From Streptomyces sp. NBC_00178 (GTDB lineage: Bacteria > Actinomycetota > Actinomycetes > Streptomycetales > Streptomycetaceae): DNA of 64,000 bases. Below, in pieces: positions 41,816 to 50,389 of the stretch. The position numbers and the translations under genes are program-made. The notes under the pieces are model-generated. The model was not told where the DNA came from. It ran no database searches and saw only the letters and a list, made by a program, of their open reading frames with translations. How positions within the stretch are numbered: position 1 is the first letter of the stretch; each line of letters opens with the position of its first letter. The stretch covers positions 4,431,501 through 4,495,500 of the forward strand of contig NZ_CP108143.1 in assembly GCF_036206005.1 (NCBI RefSeq), in the 5' to 3' direction.

Positions 41816-44800
41816 GTGGACGACTACGCGGGTCGGGTGCTCGCCGACCGTTACCGCCTGCCGCTGCCCCCGTCCGACGCCTTCGAACTGGCCGAGACAA
41901 GAGCGTTCGACACGTACAGCGGGCAGGAGGTCCTGGTCCGCCAGGTGCCGTTGCCCGAGGTCGTGGACGCCGAGGTGCTCGACGCCGACGGGCTGCCCTC
42001 CGGGGCCAGACGCGCGACCGGACGGGCGGTGCGCCGGCCCACCGACCCGGCGGTCCGCAGGGCGATCGAGGCGGCCCAGGCCGCCGCGCAGGTCCCCGAC
42101 CACCCTCGCCTCGACCAGGTCTTCGACGTGTTCGCCGAGGCCGGTTCGCTGTGGATAGTGAGCGAGCTGGTCGCCGCCAGGCCCCTCGCCGCGCTGCTCG
42201 CGGAGCGGCCCCTCAACCCCTACCGGGCGGCCGAGATCGGCTCGGACGTGCTCACGGCACTGGCGGTGCTGCACGCCCACGGCTGGACGCACCGCAACAT
42301 CACGGTCCGCACGGTGCTGGTCTGCGACGACGGCCGGGTCGTGCTGACCGGCCTGGCGGCGGGCGCGGCCGAGGAGGCGCTGTGCGGATACGTTCCCGCG
42401 CCCCAGCCGGACGGCGAGGACGCCTACGGCCCCCCGGCGGTCGAATCGGGACCGACCGGACCCTACGACCCGCCGGAGCTGCGCGGCCCGTACGAGCCCT
42501 CCGCCTCCTACGCGCCGCCCGTCCTGGAGAACCCGTACGAGGACCCGGGGCCCTACGCGCTCGCGGAACTGCCGAGCCCCTACCGGCCGTCCGGTGCCCA
42601 CGGACAGCAGGAGCCGCCCGGTGCCCGTGAGGCGTACGGACAGCTGGAGGCGCCGGACCCGTCCGGCGCTTACGCGCGGCACGACGCCGACGACCCGTCC
42701 GGCGCCTACGCGCGGCACGACGCCGACGACCCGTCCGGCCGCTACGAGCCGGAACCGGGCGAAACGGCCGGGGAGGCCGCGCCGCAGGGCCCGTCCTACG
42801 GCCCCCCGGAGCAGTCCGACCCGCACGCGCCCTACAGGCGGCCGTCGTCCGACGAGGGCGCGCCGTCCGGGCCCGAGACCCTGCCCGCGCCCAGGGCCGC
42901 CTCCGACGGTGTCCCCGCGCCCGGTCCCCGCGCCGGGGCCGACGCGGCGCCGCCGGTCCTGCCCGCTCCGCCCGGAGCGGGGAGCCCGGCGCAGCTGCGT
43001 GCCGCCCGGGCCGGTGCCATCGCCGCCTACCGCGCGGGGGCGCGTGCCGCGGCCCGTGCGGGCGAGGAGCAGAGGCGCGCGGAGCGTGAAGCCGGTGCGG
43101 GCCCGGACGGGCAGGAGGAGCCCGCCACGCAGGCCGCCGGGGAGCCGGAGCGCCCCGGGCCCGGCCCCGCGAGGCCCCCGCAGCTGACCGGCGGCTGGGG
43201 CGGACCGGGCGACGGCCCGTACCCGGACCTCGACGATGACGACGACGAGAACGACGACGACGGCGATCCCGGGCCCCGGCCGCCCGGCCGGCGCGTCCAC
43301 CTCGCCGGTACCTGGGGCGACACCCCGGGCTCCGGCCGCCCCGTGCCCGCGGGCGGTTCGCGCGGCTACGGCGAGGACGCGCTGCGCGCCGACGCCCGGC
43401 GTCAGGGCGGCGGCCCCGCGGAGCGCCCCGACCGGCTGCCGCAGCCGGTCACCGCGCGCGCCCCCGTCGGCGGCTGGGACGAGGTGGTCGCCGGCAGTGG
43501 CAGCGCCCCCGCCTACCGCGGTCCCGCCACACCGCTCGCCGCCGAGCGCGCCCGGCAGGCCCGTATCGCGGTCGTCGGGGCCGTCACCGAGCGGTGGGCG
43601 CCCGAGCAGGCCGGCCCGGTCCACGACAACTGGCAACTGGCCCCGCCCATCGGCCCGTCCACCGACCTCTGGGCGCTCGGCGCGCTCCTCTACCGCGCGG
43701 TCCAGGGACACGCCCCGTATCCCGAGGAGAGCGCGGCCGAACTCGTGCAGATGGTCTGCGGTGAGCCCCCGGCCTTCGCCGAGGAGTGCGGTCCGCTGCG
43801 GCCCGTCGTCGAGTCGCTGCTGCGTCAGGACCCGACGGAACGCCCCGACTTCGAGGAGCTCCGCGGCTGGCTGCGCTCCCTCGTGCGCTCGGCCCCCGAA
43901 CCGGAGGCCGGCGCCGACGTCGTCACCCTGCCCCCCGCCGACGCCACCCGCCTGCCCGTCGTACGCCGCCGGGGCGAGCTGGTCCGCAGGCGCCGTGGCC
44001 GCGGCGCGGCCCACGGACGGCACCGGCAGGGGAGGGCGCAGCGCCAGGAGGTCCCGCCGCAGAGGTACGAGAAGCCCCCCCGCGCCCCGCGCGAACCCAA
44101 GGGCCCCAAGGTGCTGCGCCAGCCGCCGCCCGGTGGCAGGGCGCCGCGCAGGCTCGGACGGCTGCTCCTCGTGCTCGTCCTGCTGCTGATGGCCGCCGCC
44201 GTCGCCTATGCCGTGATGTTCATGCCCAAGCAGGGCTCGGGTGACGGCGCGGGCCCGGCGCCCTCGGACTCCGCCGCGCCGCGGGAGCAGGAGACCGGCA
44301 GCCCGTCCGCCGGGGCCACCGCATCGGCCGGCGCCGGGGGTCCCTCGCGTCCGCCGGGCTCCCAGAAGCCGCAGACGAGCCGCTCGGCCGTCGCCCTCGC
44401 GTCGGGTTACGTCCTGCGGAAGGACCCCGAGGGCTTCGAGATCGGCGTGCCGAAGGGCTGGCAGCGCAGTCCCGCCAACTCCGACCGTCAGGTGCGGTAC
44501 GGCAGCGACGGGTTCAGTGTCCTCGTCGTCCCGGGCCGGGACACGGTCAAGGCCAACGGGAGCGATCCGCTGGACTACCAGCGGTCGGCGGAGCCCGAGC
44601 TGAAGCCGTTCCGCGAGTCCAGCTGGGCGACGTCCACGGGTCTGCGCCGCGTCGACGTCGGCAAGCAGGCGATGGCCGAGGGGCAGTTCACCTGGCAGGA
44701 GAGCAGCGGGCGGCAGGTCTACGTCCGCAACCTGGTCATGATCGTGGGCGGCAGGTACCACATCGTCCAGGTCGTCGGCCCGGAGAACGACCGCGACCGG

Positions 44801-44851
44801 GTCTCCGAGATCTACGAACAGGCCATCTCCAGTTACCGGGTGTCCTCCTGA
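41816..44851 (+). CDS. receptor pseudokinase with 370-residue insert
   Basis: A 1011-residue kinase-like membrane protein that should not phosphorylate. The glycine-rich loop is missing (PLPPSDAFELAETRAF). The ATP-binding Lys is Arg (VLVRQVPL). HRD is HRN (WTHRNITVRTVLV, near residue 158). DFG is replaced by TGL. The C-lobe helix DLWALGALLYRAV appears only near residue 616, after a Pro/Gly/Asp-rich insert of about 370 residues. A single membrane helix (783-802) and an extracellular domain (GFEIGVPKGWQR...) follow. GTG start with GGGGAGG upstream. Confidence 0.9.
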   Translation: MDDYAGRVLADRYRLPLPPSDAFELAETRAFDTYSGQEVLVRQVPLPEVVDAEVLDADGLPSGARRATGRAVRRPTDPAVRRAIEAAQAAAQVPDHPRLDQVFDVFAEAGSLWIVSELVAARPLAALLAERPLNPYRAAEIGSDVLTALAVLHAHGWTHRNITVRTVLVCDDGRVVLTGLAAGAAEEALCGYVPAPQPDGEDAYGPPAVESGPTGPYDPPELRGPYEPSASYAPPVLENPYEDPGPYALAELPSPYRPSGAHGQQEPPGAREAYGQLEAPDPSGAYARHDADDPSGAYARHDADDPSGRYEPEPGETAGEAAPQGPSYGPPEQSDPHAPYRRPSSDEGAPSGPETLPAPRAASDGVPAPGPRAGADAAPPVLPAPPGAGSPAQLRAARAGAIAAYRAGARAAARAGEEQRRAEREAGAGPDGQEEPATQAAGEPERPGPGPARPPQLTGGWGGPGDGPYPDLDDDDDENDDDGDPGPRPPGRRVHLAGTWGDTPGSGRPVPAGGSRGYGEDALRADARRQGGGPAERPDRLPQPVTARAPVGGWDEVVAGSGSAPAYRGPATPLAAERARQARIAVVGAVTERWAPEQAGPVHDNWQLAPPIGPSTDLWALGALLYRAVQGHAPYPEESAAELVQMVCGEPPAFAEECGPLRPVVESLLRQDPTERPDFEELRGWLRSLVRSAPEPEAGADVVTLPPADATRLPVVRRRGELVRRRRGRGAAHGRHRQGRAQRQEVPPQRYEKPPRAPREPKGPKVLRQPPPGGRAPRRLGRLLLVLVLLLMAAAVAYAVMFMPKQGSGDGAGPAPSDSAAPREQETGSPSAGATASAGAGGPSRPPGSQKPQTSRSAVALASGYVLRKDPEGFEIGVPKGWQRSPANSDRQVRYGSDGFSVLVVPGRDTVKANGSDPLDYQRSAEPELKPFRESSWATSTGLRRVDVGKQAMAEGQFTWQESSGRQVYVRNLVMIVGGRYHIVQVVGPENDRDRVSEIYEQAISSYRVSS
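42656..42746 (+). repeat. 36-bp tandem repeat within the pseudokinase insert
   Basis: Two 36-bp units (42656-42691, 42692-42727) and a partial third encode DPSGAYARHDAD repeats. The units are nearly identical in DNA, so the duplication looks recent. It makes the insert length likely to vary between strains. Confidence 0.85.
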
Positions 44852-44968
44852 CTGGTCGTCGGCGTGACGCGACAAGCATCACAGTGCGATTTCGTGGGCG
44901 GTGCGAGGTTCCGTGCGGCGGCCTCCCCTCCGTAACCTGTCGTCCCGAGGAACGGGGCGGGGACACAC

Positions 44969-46591
44969 GTGGAACACGCGCAGGGTACGGACGCGGAGAT
45001 CGTACTGGCCGGGCGGTACCGGCTGGGCGACGTCCTGGGCCGCGGCGGCATGGGCAAGGTGTGGCGGGCCCATGACGAGGTCCTCCACCGGACGGTCGCC
45101 GTCAAGGAGTTGACCGCCGGTCTCTACGCCACGGAGGCGGACCGCGCGGTGCTGCACGCCCGCACCCAGAAGGAGGCGCGCGCCGCCGCCCGGATCACCC
45201 ACCCGGGAGTCGTGACCGTCCACGACGTCATCGAGTACGACAACCGCCCCTGGATCGTCATGCAGTACGTCGACGGCCCGTCGCTCGCCGACGCCGCCAA
45301 GGAGACCGGCGAGGTCGAGCCCCGCGAGGCGGCGAGGATCGGGCTCCACGTGCTGAGCGCCCTGCGGGCCGCGCACGGCGCCGGGGTGCTGCACCGCGAC
45401 GTCAAGCCCGCCAACGTCCTGCTCGCCCGGGACGGCCAGGTGCTGCTGACGGACTTTGGGATCGCGGCGATCGAGGGCGACTCGACCATCACCAGGACGG
45501 GTGAACTGGTCGGCTCCATCGACTACCTGGCCCCCGAGCGGGTGCGCGGCGGCGATCCGGGCCCCGCGTCCGACCTGTGGTCGCTGGGCGCCACGCTCTA
45601 CACGGCGGTCGAGGGGACCTCGCCCTTCCGCCGCACGTCCCCGATCTCCACCATGCAGGCCGTCGTCACCGAGGAGCCGCCGCCGCCCCGGCGCGGAGGC
45701 GCGCTGGAGCCGGTGATCACCGCGCTGCTGCGCAAGGACCCCGCCGATCGCCCGACGGCCGAGGAGACCGAACGGATGCTGCTGGCCGCCATGGAGGGGC
45801 GGCGGCCCAGCGCCGCCCAGGCCCATGTGCCCACGCAGCGCGTGTCCGAGGAGGAACTGCTCGCCCTCACCGCCCCGGACGGATCGACGGCACGGCTTTC
45901 GCGGACCCCGGCCCCCTCCGCGCCCGGCGCCCCGCGCGGACGGTGGCGTACCGCTCTGCTGGTCCTGGCGGTGGCGGCCCTGCTCGGCGGCGCGGCCGGT
46001 ATCGCCGCGATGGAGTTCGCGGACCGCGACGGCCGCACGGACGGGCGCTCCCAGGGGCAGCACACGAGCGGACCGTCCGCCTCCTCGTCACCCTCCGCGA
46101 GCGAGGACCCGGCGGGTGACACGAACGGAGTACCGGCCGGCTGGAAGACCGTCCACGATCCCGAGGGCTTCAGCCTCCTCGTCCCGGAGGGATGGGAGCG
46201 GCAGGAGGAGAACGGGCAGATCGACTACACCCCGGACGGCGGCGGGCACCGCATCCGGATCAGCCTCGATCCGAACCCCGACTTCGACAATTCGTACGCC
46301 CACATGGAGAGCATCGAGAAGGACCTGGCGAAGCGGCTACCGGCCTACGAGCGGCTGTCCCTGGAGTCGAACATCTTCCGCGACCGCCCCGGCTCGCGCT
46401 GGGAGTTCACCTGGGACGAGGCCAAGGACCACCCGGGCCCGCGCCACGGCATCGACCAGATGTACCTCGCCGAGCCCGGCGGCCCCGAGTACGCGCTCTA
46501 CATGACGGGGCCCGACACCGACCGGGCCGAGACCCTGCGGCTCTTCGAGACGATGCTGCGCAGCTGGAAGCCGCCGGCGCCGACGGGCTGA
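44969..46591 (+). CDS. receptor-type Ser/Thr protein kinase
   Basis: A 540-residue active-looking kinase: GRGGMG near residue 25, VAVKEL, HRDVKPANV near 141, DFG near 161 and APERVRG. One membrane helix lies at about 327-350. The extracellular ~185 residues contain a domain (DPEGFSLLVPEGWERQEENG...) that resembles those of the two preceding proteins: a GF-P-GW pattern also seen in the pseudokinase (EGFEIGVPKGW). It may phosphorylate or work with the neighbouring pseudokinase. GTG start. Confidence 0.93.
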   Translation: MEHAQGTDAEIVLAGRYRLGDVLGRGGMGKVWRAHDEVLHRTVAVKELTAGLYATEADRAVLHARTQKEARAAARITHPGVVTVHDVIEYDNRPWIVMQYVDGPSLADAAKETGEVEPREAARIGLHVLSALRAAHGAGVLHRDVKPANVLLARDGQVLLTDFGIAAIEGDSTITRTGELVGSIDYLAPERVRGGDPGPASDLWSLGATLYTAVEGTSPFRRTSPISTMQAVVTEEPPPPRRGGALEPVITALLRKDPADRPTAEETERMLLAAMEGRRPSAAQAHVPTQRVSEEELLALTAPDGSTARLSRTPAPSAPGAPRGRWRTALLVLAVAALLGGAAGIAAMEFADRDGRTDGRSQGQHTSGPSASSSPSASEDPAGDTNGVPAGWKTVHDPEGFSLLVPEGWERQEENGQIDYTPDGGGHRIRISLDPNPDFDNSYAHMESIEKDLAKRLPAYERLSLESNIFRDRPGSRWEFTWDEAKDHPGPRHGIDQMYLAEPGGPEYALYMTGPDTDRAETLRLFETMLRSWKPPAPTG

Positions 46592-46711
46592 AGCGTGCAC
46601 CGGCAGCCGCACCGGCACCCGGGTGGCCGAGCGGCCGAACATTCACGATTCCCGACCGCCGCTCCCCGCCGCTTCCCGTCGCGGACACTGGATCACCCCT
46701 GATCAGCGGTT

Positions 46712-46737
46712 ATGCAGCCAGTGATCACTGGCTGCAT
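46712..46737. promoter_or_regulatory. 26-bp perfect palindrome upstream of aldehyde dehydrogenase gene
   Basis: ATGCAGCCAGTGA joined directly to its exact complement, so all 26 bp are palindromic, 91-117 nt before the start codon of the dehydrogenase gene. A perfect 26-bp palindrome without a spacer is not expected by chance and fits a dimeric regulator. The regulator is not in this window. Confidence 0.65.
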
Positions 46738-46782
46738 GGCCGAGTGCGGCGGAATGCCCGGGCGGGGTCTGTGAAAACCTGT

Positions 46783-46821
46783 TACCCACGGGTACCCAAA
46801 GCGGGCGCGTGGACATACTCT
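46783..46821 (+). promoter_or_regulatory. promoter with TACCC-AC-GGGTA operator
   Basis: TACCC, AC, GGGTA at 46783-46794 overlaps the -35 region of a -10 box TACTCT (46816-46821) that ends 7 nt before the dehydrogenase ATG. Binding would block the promoter. The mRNA is probably leaderless. Confidence 0.5.
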
Positions 46822-46828
46822 CGCCCTC

Positions 46829-48457
46829 ATGACGGACTCGCAGGCCTCCACGACCGCCCCCGCCGCCCGGGTGGGCACCAACCCGGTGGCCGCCGCCCCC
46901 GCGGGCGCGCGCACCGCCGCCGACGTGGTCACCGCGGAGGTGATCGCCCAGCTGACCCGCGGCGTCGCCGGTTCCGGCCGTACGGCGAACCACAGCCCCT
47001 TCACCGGGGAGAAGCTGGCCGACCTGCCCGAGTCCACCCCCGAGGACGTCGAGGCCGCCTTCGGCCGCGCCCGGGCCGCCCAGCCCGCCTGGGCCGCGAC
47101 CCCCGTCCGTGCGCGGGCCGCCGTCCTGCTCCGCTTCCACGACCTGGTCCTGCAGCGCCAGTCCGAGGTGCTCGACCTCATCCAGCTGGAGACGGGCAAG
47201 GCCAGGCTGCACGCCCACGAGGAGGTCCTGGCCGTCGCCGTCTCGGCGCGCCACTACGGGCGCAGGGCCGCCTCCTACCTCAAGCCCAAGCGGCACACCG
47301 GGGTCGTCCCGACCCTCACCAAGGTCACCGAACTGCGCCAGCCGCGCGGCGTGATCGGCCAGATCGCCCCCTGGAACTACCCGCTCGAACTCTCCGTCGG
47401 GGACGCGCTGCCCGCCTTCGTGTCCGGCAACGCCGTCGTCATGAAGCCCGACACCGAGACCGCGCTGACCGCCCTGTGGGCCCGCGACCTGCTGATCGAG
47501 GCCGGACTGCCCGCCGAGGTGTTCCAGATCGTCATCGGCGAGGGCCCCGTCGTCGGCCCCGAGGTGGTCTCCCGCGCCGACTACGTCTCCTTCACCGGCT
47601 CCACCCGCACCGGCCGTGAGGTCGCCCAGGGCGCCGCGGCCCGGCTGGTCGGCGTCTCGCTGGAACTCGGCGGCAAGAACGCCATGCTCGTCCTCGACGA
47701 CGCGGACGTGGAGAAGGCCGCCCAGGGCGCCGTCCGCGCCTGCTTCTCCTCCGCCGGGCAGCTCTGCATCTCCATCGAGCGGCTGTACGTCCACGAGTCC
47801 GTCGCCGACGACTTCGTGGCCCGCTTCGCCGCCCGCACGAAGGCCATGCGCCTGGGCAACTCCCTCGCGTACGGCGCCGACATGGGTTCCCTCGTCGGCG
47901 AACGGCAGCTGGAGACCGTCAGCAGGCACGTGGCCGAGGCCGTCGAGAAGGGCGCGACGCTCGTCGCGGGCGGCGTCGCCCGCCCCGACATCGGCCCGCT
48001 CTTCTACGAGCCGACCATCCTCGACGGTGTCGAGGCCCCCATGGCCGTCTGCGGCGAGGAGACCTTCGGTCCGGTCGTCTCCCTCTACCGCTTCGCCGAC
48101 GACGACGAGGCGGTCGCACTCGCCAACGCCACGCCGTACGGCCTCAACTCCAGTGTCTGGACCCGGAACGCCCGGCGCGGACACCGCGTCGCAGCCCGGC
48201 TGCGGACCGGCACGGTCAACATCAACGAGGGGTACGCGCCGGCGTACGGCAGCGTCCAGTCGCCGATGGGCGGCATGAAGGACTCCGGTCTCGGCAGGCG
48301 CCACGGCTCCGAGGGCATCCTGAAGTTCACCGAGGCCCAGACGGTCGCCCACCAGCGGCTGATGCCGCTGGCGCCGTCCTTCGGGATGGACGACGAGAAG
48401 TACGCCGCCTTCATGAGCGGGAGCCTCAAGGTGATGAAGGCCTTCCGGCTGCGCTGA
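46829..48457 (+). CDS. NADP-type succinic semialdehyde / aldehyde dehydrogenase
   Basis: A 542-residue aldehyde dehydrogenase most like succinate-semialdehyde dehydrogenases. The catalytic Cys is in FSSAGQLCISIERLYV near residue 312 and the Glu in LELGGKNAMLVLDDADVEKA near residue 280. IAPWNYPLELSVGDALPAF is the cofactor-proximal signature. The neighbouring GMC oxidoreductase 46 nt downstream is probably in the same operon; the two may oxidise an alcohol or sterol and the resulting aldehyde. Specificity is inferred from the family. Confidence 0.92.
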   Translation: MTDSQASTTAPAARVGTNPVAAAPAGARTAADVVTAEVIAQLTRGVAGSGRTANHSPFTGEKLADLPESTPEDVEAAFGRARAAQPAWAATPVRARAAVLLRFHDLVLQRQSEVLDLIQLETGKARLHAHEEVLAVAVSARHYGRRAASYLKPKRHTGVVPTLTKVTELRQPRGVIGQIAPWNYPLELSVGDALPAFVSGNAVVMKPDTETALTALWARDLLIEAGLPAEVFQIVIGEGPVVGPEVVSRADYVSFTGSTRTGREVAQGAAARLVGVSLELGGKNAMLVLDDADVEKAAQGAVRACFSSAGQLCISIERLYVHESVADDFVARFAARTKAMRLGNSLAYGADMGSLVGERQLETVSRHVAEAVEKGATLVAGGVARPDIGPLFYEPTILDGVEAPMAVCGEETFGPVVSLYRFADDDEAVALANATPYGLNSSVWTRNARRGHRVAARLRTGTVNINEGYAPAYGSVQSPMGGMKDSGLGRRHGSEGILKFTEAQTVAHQRLMPLAPSFGMDDEKYAAFMSGSLKVMKAFRLR

Positions 48458-48503
48458 CGCGCCCGACGCCCCAGATTCCCGCCCTTCCGCACCGAGGAGA
48501 GCC

Positions 48504-50342
48504 ATGTCCCAGGACAGCCCTGCCCAGAACCAGGCCGCACCGGCCGCCCAGGCGGCGGACGACGACGCGTACGACTACGACGTGCTCGTCGTCGGCTCGG
48601 GCTTCGGCGGCGCGGTCTCGGCCCTCCGGCTGAGCGAGAAGGGGTACCGCGTCGGCGTCCTGGAGGCGGGCCGCCGCTTCACACCGGAGACGCTCCCCAA
48701 GAACTCCTGGGACATCAGGAACTACCTGTGGGCGCCGGCCCTCGGCCTCTTCGGCATCCAGCGCGTACACCTGCTGGGCAAGGTGATGGTGCTGGCCGGC
48801 GCGGGTGTCGGCGGGGGCTCGCTGAACTACGCGAACACGCTCTACGTGCCGCCCGCGCCGTTCTTCGAGGACCGCCAGTGGGCCGGCATCACCGACTGGC
48901 AGGCGGAGCTCGCGCCGTACTACGACCAGGCGAAGCGGATGCTCGGCGTGCGCCTCAACCCGACCATGACCCCGGCCGACGTCCACCTCAAGGCCGTCGC
49001 CGAGACCATGGGCGTCGGCGGCAGCTTCCACCTCGCCCCGGTCGGCGTGTTCTTCGGGGACGGGCAGGACGCCGACGGGTCGGTGCGCGCGAAGCCCGGG
49101 GGAGAGGTCGCCGACCCGTACTTCGGCGGCGCCGGCCCCGCCCGAAGGGCGTGCTCCGAGTGCGGCGAGTGCATGACGGGCTGCCGCCACGGCGCGAAGA
49201 ACACCCTCAACGAGAACTACCTCCACCTCGCCGAGAAGGCGGGCGCCGTCATCCACCCGATGACCTCCGTCGTCGCCGTCACCGACGCCCCGGAGGGCGG
49301 CTACCAGGTGTCGGCCGTGCCCACGGACCGGCGCCGCAAGGCGCCGCCGTCCGTGCTGCGGGCCCGCGAGGTGATCGTCGCTGCGGGGACGTACGGCACG
49401 CAGACCCTGCTGCACCGGATGAAGGACGAAGGGCTGCTGCCCCGGCTCTCCGACCGGCTCGGCGAACTGACGCGCACCAACTCCGAGGGGCTGGTGGGCG
49501 CGCAGACCAGCGACCGCCGCTACCGCAGGAAGCACGGCGGCGCCAAGGCCGACTTCACCAAGGGGGTGGCCATCACCTCGTCCATCCACCCCGACGAGAA
49601 CACCCACATCGAGCCGGTGCGCTACGGCAAGGGCTCGAACGCCATGGGGGCGCTGACCATCCTCCAGGTCCCCTACAGCACGCACCGGGTACTGAGCTGG
49701 TTCGGCAGCGTGGTCAGGCACCCCCTGCTGACGATGCGCTCGCTGTCCAACCGGCGCTGGTCGGAGCGGACGATCATCGGCCTCGTCATGCAGTCGCTGG
49801 ACAACTCGCTGATCGCGTACCGGAAGCCCGGAGGCGTCGGCAAGGGGCTGCTCACCGCACGGCAGGGCCACGGGGCGCCCAACCCGACCCAGATCGCCGA
49901 GGCGACCCGGGGGGCGACGCTGCTCGCGCAGGAGATCAACGGCTTCGCCGGATCGAACGTCGGCGAGCTCATGGGCACCCCGCTCACCGCGCACTTCCTC
50001 GGCGGCTGCGCGATCGGAGCCGGCCCCGACGAGGGCGTCATCGACCCCTACCACCGGCTGTACGGCCACCCGGGCATCTCCGTGGTCGACGGCTCCGCGG
50101 TCTCCGCGAACCTCGGCGTCAACCCCTCGCTGACCATCACGGCGCAGGCCGAGCGCGCGATGTCCTTCTGGCCCAACAAGGGCGAGGACGACCCGCGCCC
50201 CGCGCAGGGTGAGGCGTACCAGCGGCTGACGGCGGTCGAGCCGGTGGCGCCGGCCGTGCCCGAGAAGGCGTTCGGCGCGCTGAGGCTGCCGTTCCTCGCG
50301 ATCCCCGCGATACCGCCGAAGGCCGCCGCCGACGAGGCGTGA
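48504..50342 (+). CDS. GMC oxidoreductase (cholesterol oxidase-like)
   Basis: A 612-residue FAD-dependent GMC oxidoreductase. N-terminal VLVVGSGFGGAVSALRLSEK; a Cys-rich segment CSECGECMTGCRHGAKNTL near residue 217, found in the ChoD-like branch; C-terminal GISVVDGSAVSANLGVNPSL with GMC signature residues. No signal peptide, so the enzyme is cytoplasmic. Synteny with guaB3 and guaA resembles mycobacterial choD. ATG with GAGGAG. The substrate may not be cholesterol. Confidence 0.9.
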   Translation: MSQDSPAQNQAAPAAQAADDDAYDYDVLVVGSGFGGAVSALRLSEKGYRVGVLEAGRRFTPETLPKNSWDIRNYLWAPALGLFGIQRVHLLGKVMVLAGAGVGGGSLNYANTLYVPPAPFFEDRQWAGITDWQAELAPYYDQAKRMLGVRLNPTMTPADVHLKAVAETMGVGGSFHLAPVGVFFGDGQDADGSVRAKPGGEVADPYFGGAGPARRACSECGECMTGCRHGAKNTLNENYLHLAEKAGAVIHPMTSVVAVTDAPEGGYQVSAVPTDRRRKAPPSVLRAREVIVAAGTYGTQTLLHRMKDEGLLPRLSDRLGELTRTNSEGLVGAQTSDRRYRRKHGGAKADFTKGVAITSSIHPDENTHIEPVRYGKGSNAMGALTILQVPYSTHRVLSWFGSVVRHPLLTMRSLSNRRWSERTIIGLVMQSLDNSLIAYRKPGGVGKGLLTARQGHGAPNPTQIAEATRGATLLAQEINGFAGSNVGELMGTPLTAHFLGGCAIGAGPDEGVIDPYHRLYGHPGISVVDGSAVSANLGVNPSLTITAQAERAMSFWPNKGEDDPRPAQGEAYQRLTAVEPVAPAVPEKAFGALRLPFLAIPAIPPKAAADEA

Positions 50343-50355
50343 GCCCGGGAACGCC

Positions 50356-50389
50356 GAGGGGCTGCACCCCCCTCCGAGTGCAGCCCCTC
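50356..50389 (+). terminator. terminator after the GMC oxidoreductase gene
   Basis: GAGGGGCTGCAC and GTGCAGCCCCTC: 12-bp perfect stem with a 10-nt loop, 14 nt after the stop codon. Confidence 0.85.

Noticed and set aside
41540..44875. 1111-codon open frame on the minus strand opposite the pseudokinase
   Set aside because: It mirrors the pseudokinase coding strand. The translation is low-complexity Arg/Gly/Val-rich, and long antisense frames are normal at this GC content.
46621..46645. tRNA-like start GGTGGCCGAGCGGCCGAA after the third kinase gene
   Set aside because: It resembles a tRNA-Leu/Ser D-arm, but no anticodon or T-arm or matching acceptor stem follows at the right distance.
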